A program made the translations under genes and the position numbers. A stretch of DNA of 64,000 nucleotides from Chloromonas sp. AAM2 (taxonomy: Eukaryota > Chlorophyta > Chlorophyceae > Chlamydomonadales > Chlamydomonadaceae), in assembly GCA_004335635.1 (NCBI GenBank), contig QAXH01005595.1, positions 52,108-116,107 on the forward strand, in the 5' to 3' direction. Below are positions 24,372-35,133 of this stretch, in pieces. Under the pieces are notes generated by a model, which was given only the letters and a program-made list of their open reading frames with translations, was not told where the DNA came from and made no database searches. Numbering within the stretch: the first letter of the stretch is position 1; each line of letters starts with the position of its first letter.

Positions 24372-27300
24372 ATGGACCCACCATCTGCCTCCCATGCATT
24401 GGACGAGTGGGAGGATGTCCGAAGTGGCTCTGGCGAGGATGAGGGCACGCCAATGGAGGATCAGGAAGACGATCAAGAGCTGCAGCTTGCTTTGTCTGCC
24501 CCTGCGGGTAGGCTTGCATGTGCGTGAGATGGTCAGGAGCATAAGGTTGGACGCTGATGACCGGTGAATGAGTTGCATAGTGGTAGGCTTTCTGTGCCTT
24601 TCCAAGTTGTAACTCGCTGGCTTTATGTGTTCACTGCTGGTGCCTGGAAGGTGCCAGCAGTATGTTGTCTACATACTGGCGGTTGTGGGCTGCATTCTGT
24701 TTGCCATTGTGCCACCACAACACACCACTCACCTGGCAGTTCCAGATGTTTTTTGCCTTTGTTCAGCTGAGTGTGCTGGACCTCTAGCATGTCTCCAAAG
24801 TGTGGATGGAGATTCCATCACGTCAGCGGACACTAATCGCCTCTGTTGTGGTCACCCCATGGAGCCTGATAGCCACTGCTGAACCTGTTGGTCCTGCACA
24901 GCTGCTTCTTGATTCCCAATGCCGTTTTGTCTCAGGCACGCAACCAGAGGGGCGTGCTGGCTCCACCCGGCGCAGTGTGAGCAAGTCAGACCGCGAGGCG
25001 GCGGCTCGGGTGCACCGCATCAGCGTGCTGTGCCTGGTAGCCCGCTGCATGATGTGGGATCAGGCCTCGGCCAACACAGAGGTCCAGGTGCGTGCTGTGC
25101 TAAAGATTTGCGATGCAAATTCACAACAACAGAGCAGGCTCATAATTTGTGATCTTTGGAATTGCAAGGCAATTATGTGCTGCCACGCCCAGCCAGCCAT
25201 GAGAAACTTATACGGGCAACCCATCGATGCAACCAGCAAAGCAAGAAATCAATGGCTGCATTTGGAAATGATCTGCTGAACTGAGTGGTTGCAGGCGTTG
25301 CTTTTATCCACCTTGGACCCTGGCCTCCTGCAGTATCTGAACCCTCAGTTTGAGGAGCAGCGAGCGATCAACTGCCTGACACCCGTGATCAGGTGGTTTG
25401 CCAGTCGCTACGCGTGTGTAGCCTACATGGAACCTGATGTGCATGCCGGCGCCCAAAGACAAGACAGCATCATGCAGCAGGTAGACTGGGTGTAAGATTT
25501 TCGATTGGCATTTTGGGAAGAAATCAGGGGGAACCAGTGGAGAGACAGTTGGATTTGGGAAGGATTGTAGGGACGGTGGAAGATTGGGTGGATAAGCTGG
25601 GCAGCACCAAGTGCAGGAGAGATTTGAGGTGTTGATGTGCGTGTGTGGTTTGCTTTGGTTGCTGACAGATGGCCGTGTTGTGAGATGGTTTCAAAAGCAA
25701 ACTGGAGACAGCACAGCAGGCCGCGGGTGGGCCACGCCAAGGTTGGCTTGTGCAGGGTACCACACTGGGCAGAGACGGTGGCAGCATGTCGTCTTGTAGA
25801 AGCTGAGGGATTAGCATAGACTGGGGAGGCAGCAGCTGGTGGCAGATCATGTCGGCGTGCGCAGGTGCACGCTGCTGCATGGTTAAATGTACAAACGCCC
25901 GCAATGTGGCCACTTGCTGTGCTCAGGTGTTGTCTGGTGCGAGCAGCATGTCAGGCACTCCTGAAGTTGTGGTCACGCTGTTCGTGGCCCTGCTCAGGGC
26001 AAGCGGCTACCAAGCACGGGTGGCAAGGTGCGCCAGCTGGGACGAAAAGATACAGATTAGCTTTCAGTTCGGTCAACACCACCTTGCACCCTGTGCCTGC
26101 ACCTCATTTACTCTTGCACGGCTTGGACATTGTCAACCTCCATGTGCGCACACTGTGGTCTCGCTGCACTATCATCTTGAAGAGTTGCAACCTCGCGTGG
26201 CGAGACCCAACTAACATCAAGTCACAATCCCGATCTAACACGAAGTACAATGTTGTACGTTTTCATCGACGCAGGCTGCTGGACTGTGCTCCGCTTGCTC
26301 CATGGAGGAAGAAAACCCCTGCGCCTCGAACCAAGAGCATGCAGGCGCTGCGCTCGGGCACAGAGGCCGGTGCAGCAGGTCCAGCTTCTTCCAAAGCATC
26401 AAAGGCAATACGAGCAGTCTTGGCGTCCACAGGCGAAGCATCTGATGTCGTTGTAGGCGAGCGAGGAAGGGCATCCAACGGCACTCCGTCCAAGGGGCAA
26501 GGTGGAGCGGCAGCGTCTGGGACCAACCGACAAAGCAGGCGGGGACGACAATCAGTATCGGCAGCCACAAACGGGGGCTCAGAGACGACTGCTGCTCATG
26601 CGGCAGATGCCGACACAGCGGCAGCGCAAGCGGCAGCCAAGTGAGTCATGCAGGTGGCGTCGTGGGAAAAGCAACAAACGGGTGTGAGTCTACGTGGAGC
26701 CGCGTTGCAGTAGTTCCAGCAGTTGACTATACCTGGTCGTGGCGAACAGCAAGCCTGTCACTGATTGTCAGCGTGTTGTCCAAGTCCTGACGGCAAGGTT
26801 GTACGTTTTCAACTCAGGCCCATTATCAGGCGGCAAAGACCATGTTCTTTTGCTGGGTCGCAGGCGAAATCGTGGCGAGGACGAATTCGAGGCTCAGTTG
26901 CGAATGGCCATGCTTGCGACAGAAGCTGAGGAAACGGCGCGGCGCTTGGCGGCAGCGGCAGCCACGGCCGAGGGCATGGCAGAGGCAGCACGCACGACGC
27001 GTTCCCGGGTAATTGCATGAGGGCTCACAATGGAGACAGCAAAAAGATGTGACCCTTGCTCTCTGTAGGGCTGACGTGGGGGGAATCCGCAGACTGTTTG
27101 CAAACCCTCCTTGCAGTGCCCTCTTTGGCTTTACACTGCTGAGTTATGCGTAAGCTCACTATGCCTTGTGGCCATGACGGGCAATGGGGCAGCAGCCCCA
27201 TGGCTCACAAACGAGCACACTCACCTGGGTGCGCGGTGCATTGCCCACTATTCACACGGTGTGACATGCTGTTGTTGCAGCAGAACAACGCTTGGGTAGC

Positions 27301-30300
27301 GACAACCATATCACGGCGTGGGCGAGGCAGGACCGGTGCCGGGCGGGGTGCCGTTGCTGGCAGCGGCGGCGGTGGCGGTGGTGGTGGTGGAGGCAGTGAT
27401 GGTGGTGGTAGTAGCGTGAGCCCTTGGTCAGTGGGTGGGGCGGCGGGCGCCTGTTGCTGCTGGGCGGAGGTGTGGTGTGGGAGTGCGGAGCATGGGCGCT
27501 GGGTGCACGTGGATGTGGTGGGAGGTCACGTGGACAAGTGAGTGTGGCACGTGGGTGTGATGGGAGGGCACGTGGACTAGCGAGTGTGGCACGTGGGTGT
27601 GGTGGGAGGGCACATGGACAAGTGAGTGTGGCACGTGGATGTGGTGGGAGGGCACGTGGACAAGTGAGTGTGGCACGTGGGTGTGGTGGGAGGGCACGTG
27701 GACAAGTGAGTGTGGCACGTGGGTTTGGTGGGAGGTCACGTGGACAAGTGAGTGTGGCACGTGGGTGTGATGGGAGGGCACGTGGACAAGTGAGTGCGGC
27801 ACTGTGGCTATCTCATGTAGTATCCAACTCAATGCAAGCAATAGAATATTCAGGCAATCACCAGGAAGATATGCAGTTTGCAGATAGGGTGTGCACATGC
27901 CTTTGAGCTCCATTGTGGCATAGCTCGACCGCGTGCGTACACGAAAACTTGTCACGTGCCACGCTTCTCACCCTATGCCTAACGCCATTTTTGCCTTCCT
28001 TTTTCCCTCTTGCTCGCTGCTTGTTGCAGGCCCGCTCTGGTGCAGCAGAACATGTCCATTGCGGGTGGTCTGTGTGCCCTGTCGGGGTACGTGGTGGCGT
28101 GCGACGGGGGCCGCCTGCGGGACGTGACGCACCGCTACCTCTCAGACACCCTCGCCACACGGCGGCTCCGGGACACTGAATGGTGGGAGGACACATTAAG
28201 GAGGATAGGGACACAGGGAACGGCAGGGGACGATGGCCGCCGCAGCGGTGGCGGTGGCCGGGGAACGGGGCGGATACAGCCCGGTGCACGTGCTGTCAAG
28301 GAATCTGATGCAGCAGAAACGTTCTGCGTTATGAACTTGACAGAGCGGGAAACTGCTGGCACGGGGATGGGTGCGTCAGAGTCGAAGGCTGGTTATGATG
28401 TGGGGACCAGCTTGGGAGCCCAGCAGGCGCCACACAGCAGCCCTGGCACTGGCCAAGAGAGCAAAGCGCCCCTTCCCTCTGTTGTCAACAAGGCGGCGGG
28501 TGTTGACCGGACCGAGCCTGCAAGCGCAGCAGGGGCGGCTGCATTGAGGCTGGCAAGTGCGGGCGCGGCGGAAGCAGGGGGATCCGAGGCGGGGCCGAGT
28601 GACGGGGGGGCGGCCGCGCGGCTGCGGGATACGCGGGAAGCCGCAGAGCTGGCGCGCAAAGAGCAGGCGGGGCTGGCAGGGCTGCCCACATCCATTGACG
28701 GTTTTCAGAAACACCCGCTCTACGTGCTCAAGCGACACATCACCAAGTATCAGGTACGGGCAGGCCAATGAGGAGATCGTACAGTACAGCTACCACCTGC
28801 TTGGCAAGGCGTCATTCATAACATCGCTGTTGGTGCGGTGTGCAGACATGCATTTGTAATCCACACACACACATACACACACACACGCACAGGCACACAC
28901 ACGCACAGACACATGTGTGGTGCTGCATCACACATGCAGGCTCTGCGTCCCGGCACCAGTGCGCTGGGTCTGCACAAGGGCGAGCCCTACTACCCGCGGG
29001 ATGCGCTGTCAGAGCTGCACACGGCGGACAGGTGGCGCAGGGAGGGGTGGAAGGTAAGGAGACGGACGGGAGCAGCTGCTGGGGAGGGTGACAGGCAGGG
29101 GGCGGTCGCGCGTTAGAGAAATTTCTGAATTACCGTGTCATGCAAAATCACGGGTGACGGCATCCTAAGGCGGGAGTACCTGCTATCAGCGGCCTCGCAT
29201 CAGCGGCAGCTGCCATCATCACCTCTTGTTTACAGCCTAGTCACAGTCTTTACTGTTTGGCATTCACCTCGTCTTGTCCTGGATGCACGCTTCTGATACA
29301 ATCCTAAGCACATGGTCTCACACGCTGTACCCAGGTGAGAGACGATGAGCTGGACAAACCCGCCAAGCTGGCTAAGAAACGTGCACAGCCCGCGCCCCGG
29401 GGCGAGCCAGGCGGTCGCCGGTACGGGAAGGCGGGACCCTCCACCTCCATATTCGCTGAAGCCGTCGACGCTGACGGAGCCACCGGCGCAGAGACAGGCA
29501 ACGGCAAGGCCAATGGCGGGGCGGGCGAGGGCGGGGCGGATGGCTCGGAACCACAGACACGGCTGTACGGACAGTGGCAGGCGGACCCGCACATCGAACG
29601 GGCGGTGGACGGGCGAGTGCCACGCAACTCCCGCGGCAACGTGGAGGTGCCTCCGCTCGCCTCCGCCCTCCCCCTGGGCTGTGCGCACCTGCAGTACCCG
29701 GGACTGGGACCCATTTGCAGGTAAGCGTTGGATCTGCTTACCCGTTGGTTTGTTCTTGAGCATCTGATTTGGCGCTCATCGTTCTTAGCAGTGAGGCTGC
29801 CTATGATAGTGAGGTTTGTTGAAGCTTGCTTTTCACTGTGTGACGTTGAAACACTGCGATGGTACGGCTGGCTGTCACACGTTGTTCGAGAAGTGCCTCT
29901 TGTCCGGCCGCCCTGCCAAGTTTGCAGCAATCCATGTAACTCCCTCTTTTGAGCTTTGCTCGTCACTTCACTGTGTGCCTGGCATCTTTCAGGTCTCTGG
30001 GTGTGGACTTTGCCCCTGCGCTGGTGGGGTTTGAGCTGCAGGGGGGACGCATGCTGCCCAAGCTGGATGGAGTGGTGGTGTGCCAGGCGGGTGCAGACGC
30101 TATTGCTTACTTCAAGCCGTGTTGCTGTGTGCTGCTGCTTGGGGACATGTCGCACCGTGTCCGCCGCACCGCAGGCGCACAGCAAAAACACTAATACTAT
30201 TGAAAAGCTCGTTTGTAACATGCATCGCCGCCGCCTCAGTAAACCACGCACATGCCGCACAGCACGGTCCCACCGCTATCACTCTCAGACACTTTGAATG

Positions 30301-31331
30301 TGCCACTGATTGTCGTCAATGCAGTTAAGGTGCTTCCCACTCCTGCACAATCACACTTATCGCAACTGCCTTAACTCAACAGGCTCTGCTCTGGCGTGCA
30401 CTCCCACAATGTATACGCATTGCAGTCTGAGGCCATCAAATGTTGCTGGGTCACATGCCTTATCCTAGCCTGTGGGAAACATGCGTAGTACCCGTTGCGA
30501 TCTGCAGTGGTTGGATGCTGCGCAGGAGTTTGAGTCTGCAGTGGTGGATGCATACATTCAGCAGGAGACTGCCCGGCAGGAGGCCGCTCGGGCGCGCCAT
30601 GCTCGGGAGATGCGCGCGGCTTGGATGCAGCTGCTGCAGGTGTGAAGCGCTATTGCATTTGTACATGCTTTAAGGGTGAAGGGTGAAGGCCCAGCATGGC
30701 TTGCACATGGCCAGCGTTAAAGCTTCAAATCTCCTTACTGAACCTCTTACTTCACCAACCACAGCCAGAAGGGAAAAGAAAGAGGCACCTCCGTTGGCAC
30801 ACCGACCTTCTTTTTCTAGCTTGGCGTTTCTTGATTTATTGATTCCAATCCCGGTTTCAAGTCCAATTTGGTCTTGTTTGTGCGTTGATCATGTCTGTCA
30901 CAACCGCAACAAACCTCTGATGAACCTCTCCAATCACCTGGTACACCCATTCTGAATTCACCTTTGTTGATTTGCATGTTGCTCAAGGCGCCACGGGTGC
31001 CTGTTACGTTCAGCTCTGACAGTAGACACTGAGTGGGCTGCCACCTTGTTGCTTGCAGGCCATGCAAATCCGCGCCCAGTTGGCCGAGCAGGACAGCGAA
31101 GCTCAGGCCCAGGCCGCGGGGACTAGCAAGCGACGCGGGGCGGGAGCGGCAGGCGGGCGTGGCAAGCGCGCCAGGGCGGAGGAAGGCGTCGAGAGCGAGG
31201 GCTTAGCGAACATGCGGGAGCGGGTCATGCAGCGGCTGCTAGAGGACAACAACAGGGGTGAAGGGCCGGCTTGGGAAGGCGATGCGGGACAAGGCGAACA
31301 ACAGCATGGGTCTGACATGGAAGAAATCTGA
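24372..31331 (+). CDS. XPC/RAD4 DNA damage recognition protein
   Basis: Exons: 24372-24507, 24936-25087, 25295-25480, 25927-26027, 26275-26640, 26864-27008, 27281-27537, 28030-28753, 28940-29053, 29335-29720, 29993-30086, 30526-30639 and 31059-31331. The frame is continuous, 1015 aa. The acidic N-terminus (EWEDVRSGSGEDEG) leads into the transglutaminase-like domain: HRISVLCLVARCMMW, GTPEVVVTLFVALLRASGY, GEDEFEAQLRMAMLA, GRWVHVDVVGG and YVVACDGGRLRDVTHRYLSD. The beta-hairpin domains follow: BHD1 with FQKHPLYVLKRHITKYQ, BHD2 with GEPYYPRDALSELHTADRW, and BHD3 with LYGQWQADPHIERAVDG, then LDGVVVCQEF. A coiled, basic C-terminus follows. The family starts global-genome nucleotide excision repair by binding distorted DNA with RAD23 and centrin partners. 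The length fits the plant and animal range. A long Ala/Gly/Ser insert sits at residues about 200-310 between transglutaminase segments. The start ATG is the first in frame, and the N-terminus is shorter than in animals. Confidence 0.93.
27503..27800 (+). repeat. 42-bp tandem array built from an XPC exon end and its splice donor
   Basis: The last 36 bp of exon 27281-27537, plus donor, are followed by six 42-bp copies at 27539-27790 and a partial seventh. Each copy runs TGAGTGTGGCACGTGG..., then GGAGG(G/T)CACGTGGACAAG. Five of the six internal junctions recreate AA followed by GTGAGT, a perfect donor; one is mutated to CTAGCGAGT. The period is a multiple of three, but in the XPC frame each junction reads AAG TGA, a stop. 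Only the first donor keeps the protein open. Confidence 0.9.
28861..28914. repeat. AC-rich microsatellite
   Basis: An imperfect (CA)n run with CACGCACAGACAC interruptions, in the XPC intron before the exon at 28940. Confidence 0.9.
30087..30525 (+). other. GC-AG intron in XPC
   Basis: The exon ends ...GTGTGCCAG and the intron begins GCGGGT. The next exon opens with GAGTTT. Joining there gives DGVVVCQEF, which matches the conserved BHD3 ending (DGIVVCEEF in animal XPC). The nearby GT alternatives delete conserved residues or shift the frame into a stop. Confidence 0.7.
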
Positions 31332-32416
31332 GCAAGACAACAACCCACCAACCTTGCACACTTCCGCAGCTATCTCACATTGTATGGATTGTCCTTGAAC
31401 CAGGCCCCCTACTGATTTACTCATCTAGGTTGTTGAACGCCAACATAGCCCCTCACTGACTGGTGCCAACCATTGCATCGCCACCAACACGGTCCGTTCG
31501 TCGGTGCATCGTCGTTCCTTGTCCATTATATTGCCCACATAGCAGAGACGCGCACACATAACAACACACCACCTGCTTCCAAAAAGAAATGGCAAACTTC
31601 TTTTTTTAGGTTGAACGCCAAGTAACGTTCTTGGACCAACAGCCAGCCATCGTACCACGCAGCAGCTTTACTGTATATATTTTCTTCAGCCATGCTTGTG
31701 CACACCACAAAGCATTCCTTTTTTTCCTTGCTTCTTCACGTAGTGATGTATGACACAACACAATCACAGCTCAGTTCAGTTCAGACAGACAATGTACAGG
31801 CATTACGCCGGAGTTGAGTTTTCCAGCACTGATTCCAGGACTGTCACACCGCAACACTTGACCTCGTAAAAACATGTGCAACCAGATCTGTGAGTGGTTG
31901 CAACATGCACATTGATTGTGCGTTTACTTGAGTAGTTGCTGCTTGTCTGGCGGTCGTGAGCGTTACACGTGTTTCGTTGAGCACGCTGTGTGATGGGGAG
32001 TGATGTTGGAACTGCACCAAACCTGCTGGGTGCAAGCATTTTGTTTATTTTACATTTAAGCACTGTTGTGCATGCTACTTCTTTTGTCATCAGAGCTGTG
32101 TGTAAATTCAATCGCTGTCTGCCGCTGATGCATGTTGGATGAAACGACCGAAGTGGTGCCGGCATATGTAGTACCGATGAACTGTGGCAGACACCACACA
32201 CTGCCGTAGCTGTACTCAAGCCAGGCTGATAAGGATCAGCTTGTTTTCTTTTAGATGTGCTGAGCGATTACCTTCTCAACGTGTGTATCATCAGCACGTG
32301 TTAAGCAACAGATGGCGTTAAGCAACAGAACGACTGTAACCAAAATGTCATGAGTCCCTATCTCCGTGACTAGCCCTGGACCCTGTACTCTGGCATAAAC
32401 CCTGCTTTCACGGGCT

Positions 32417-32484
32417 CCCCTGTTGCCACACTGGTTTCAGTGTCATTCTGGAAAGTGTCCCAGAACTGGCAAACATGTTTCTTG
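32417..32484. repeat. Dispersed repeat family 2, copy 1
   Basis: The sequence runs CCTGTTGCCACACTGG, then TCAGTGTCATTCTGG, then AGAACTGGCAAACATG. It matches 56219-56292 over most of its length and 37352-37382 at its right end. Confidence 0.7.
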
Positions 32485-32531
32485 TGCTTAGCCAGAAACC
32501 CTTACAAGGAGCAGCGAATAAGCTAATGAGG

Positions 32532-32551
32532 ACAGCAGCTTCCATCATTGA
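32532..32551. repeat. Dispersed repeat family 4, copy 1
   Basis: AGCAGCTTCCATCATTGAAC recurs with one or two changes at about 47644-47664. It is short but long enough to be unlikely by chance. Confidence 0.45.
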
Positions 32552-33010
32552 ACAGTGTGGGTACCAACCGTACTAACACGTCCAATGCAGGTCCGTAGTC
32601 GAACACGGTAAGAGTACGGAAATAAGCGTACGTGTTCAAAGATGAACAGGATCGCAAACGCAATAGGATCCAGGGTATTTTCAACAGTCTTAGATCACAG
32701 AGTTATAATACCATTCACAACAAACGCGGCCAAGCCCCACGAATATGTAGCTAGGCAATACGTGAGGGTCACGGAGCTGGCAGGCCAGTGATCGCACATC
32801 ATGGGTGTGTGCTGAGGTGCGCATGCTGCGGCTGGGCCGGCACGTCAGTTACAGGACCTCAGTGAAAGTCAGAGCCACCCGCAAAAGCAGCTGGCTGCCT
32901 CCATGCGCTGTGCCAGTTCTTCCAGCTCCAGTCACCCCACCCTCACACTCGCGAACGTGACCAAGTTGCTCAGAGCTGCTGGGGCTGCTGGGCCAGTGCT
33001 GGCGCACTTG

Positions 33011-35020
33011 TCAGTACTGCGGGCGCTGGGTGGCACCCTGCATTGTGTTGGCTGCTGTGTTCGAGAAGATCTCGAGGAAGCCCTTGAACTCGACGTTGTT
33101 GTCGGCGTCGTGTGTGAGCAGAGGCATTAGGGTTTGCAACTCTTGGTCGTTAAGCACGATGCCCATTGACGCGCAGCAGCACAGCAAGTCGTGTCTGCTC
33201 AAGTACCCGGTCTGCTTGACGTCGAAGGCCGTCATGACCTGTTCCAACTCTGTGAGGACGGGAGACACCTTCTTGTTGATCATGGCCAACAGTGTGTTGG
33301 TGCGCGCGGTGTCTGCCGCTTTCTGGCTATTGTCCACGTGCCTGCAAGCGCATAGTATGACATCCAGTCAGCAATCGCTGTTGCCGGAACGTTACCTGGG
33401 ATACTTCAACTAAAGTGTAAAAGTCAGGTTAGAATGAGTGCAGCCCCCATGTACGGTTAGTCTAGGGTAAGCCTAGGGTAATGTCATATCGATGCACATT
33501 GGCTTGGCCACTCACCCTAGGTAGTAGGCGAATGTGTCTGGATGCATGAGGTGCTTGACCAAGTCCATGTAAGCTAGGTAGCCTGTGCCTTCGGGGTCGT
33601 ACACGTGGAAGAGCGCCAGGAGGGAATCATCATCCAACTGCACAAGTACAACAACGCACAACAGTGTGAGAAGGTCGACATATGCTGTGCATGCATGTCA
33701 ACACACCATTATTAATGGCTGTTACATGCTGCATTGCCAAATAGGTAAGCGGAACCGAGTAGGTTCTCAGTGGGATGTTCTTGGCACAGAATTGCATATG
33801 AATAGATAGACGATTGAGCAGCCCTTTGTGAGGGAGGTCAATGCTCCCTAGGTCTAAACACGGCTGTTGTCACACCTGCATGCCAAAGGACTCGGACATC
33901 TGCCTGAGGTCCTCGAAGTGCAGTAGACCGCTGCGGGTGCTGTCATGGGCCAGGAAGAGCTTGCGCAGGCGGAAGGCGTTGTCGTTGCTGTTGCCTGTCT
34001 TGGCATCCATTCGCTCACGCATGGTGCAGATCATCTTCTGTAGCCGCTTGCTGCGATGTGCATCAAGGTCAATGCAGGGTTAGACAGGCCTGATAAACCC
34101 GAAGAATGAGAAGCACAGCGAGAGCTAACGACAGGCCTGTTGCGATGGCCGTCACATCAGTAAGCACTGAGTAATCATGTGAAGCACTAAAGCACTACAC
34201 TGTACCACAAGTTGAAAGCGCTTGCTGCACGTGCTCGGAAAGGGTGAGCCTTCTAGCCCGTGACCATGAGACACGCGGCTGTTAGGAGACAATTAAAAGC
34301 AAGTACATGTCCTACTTTGACCCAGCTAGTGCCATGGCTTCGATTCCATGCACATGCGTGTGTACATTCACTTTCGTTCTCACTCACTCTCCAACCCGGT
34401 TGAATGAAGACCTGTAGATGTCCTTCAGGGACGCGGTTGTCTTTGACAGATCCTCATTTCTGTTGGGGCTGCGGAGGCGTGCCGTGTCGGCAAATGGCGC
34501 AGTGAAGTCATTGCCATAGCTTGTCTTGAAGGGGTCCAGGCGTGTGTCGCCTAGCGCAATGTTGCTGACTGGGGGTTTGGCGCTGGGAAGGAGGGCAGCA
34601 GTCAGGAGACGGGGCCAGAGCACGTCTGGCTCTGCCTTACGGAAATTCTCTGCAGAGTGGGAGTACAGTGAGAACTAGTGTCAGTTTGAAGGGAAGCCAC
34701 TGGCTCATAGGCCTGATGGGCAAGATAGTACCTCGTTCAAGTTGGCCAGCCTGGTTCTTGTGGGGGTTCTGCTAGTGCTCGAAAGCCAAGGTTGATTATC
34801 AGCTTGGAAGCCACTGACCTGGGTAGTTACATGGGTCCTTCTTGACTGTGGCATAAGTAGACTTGTGTGGCAACTGGGAGCGAGTGTGGAGAAAGGAGGT
34901 GGCATCTGGGTCCTTGGTCTCCAGCTGTGACATGATTGGCGTCTTCTTGTAGGTCTCGGCAAGGCCCTGGATGTACCCGGTGTACTGCGGAACGAAGGCA
35001 AGGCGGTAAACAATCAGCAT
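33011..35020 (-). CDS. EF-hand protein, possibly ciliary/axonemal
   Basis: Exons: 35020-34819, 34649-34388, 34050-33876, 33637-33516 and 33341-33011, 363 aa in continuous phase. The N-terminal 150 residues have no named domain but resemble axonemal stabiliser proteins in style (YTGYIQGLAETYK, then RLDPFKTSYGNDF). The C-terminal half has four EF-hand-like units. Loop 1 is DSTRSGLLHFED, loop 2 DPEGTGYLAYMD and loop 3 DVKQTGYLSRHD. Loop 4, around DADNNVEFKGF, is shortened and degenerate. Loops 1-3 all end in Asp instead of the usual Glu at position 12, which in known EF-hands lowers calcium affinity. The start at 35020 is the in-frame ATG; a strong acceptor (TTCCGCAG) just inside it leaves open an upstream first exon. 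The axonemal assignment is inference. Confidence 0.78.
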
Positions 35021-35128
35021 TTGGCGCGCGTAGGGTTAGCAAGGGCCCTTGGGGTTAGGTAGGGCGCGTAGGGTAGGATCTGGAATGCGCGCAGCGGCAA
35101 TCAAAGGCAACTGACGACTGGGCCTGTT

Positions 35129-35133
35129 ATTGG
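35129..35133 (-). promoter_or_regulatory. Possible CCAAT box of the EF-hand gene
   Basis: ATTGG on the + strand (CCAAT on the minus strand) lies about 110 bp upstream of the chosen start codon at 35020. A single match of this length is weak evidence. Confidence 0.25.

Larger units (their letters stand above)
31332..33010. other. Convergent intergenic region between XPC and the EF-hand gene
   Basis: It holds the two 3' ends and copies of two dispersed repeats at 32417-32484 and 32532-32551. A TGTAA motif near 32100 is far from the XPC stop. No gene was recognised. Confidence 0.5.

Noticed and set aside
27424..27955. Open frames on both strands giving regular peptide repeats (Arg-Gly-rich on +, His-Val-Pro-rich on -)
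   Set aside because: They are translations of the 42-bp array, whose period is a multiple of three. The XPC frame shows the array is intron sequence.
29304..30260. 318-codon minus-strand open frame
   Set aside because: It is the antisense shadow of the XPC BHD2/BHD3 exons; GC-rich exons leave the opposite strand open.
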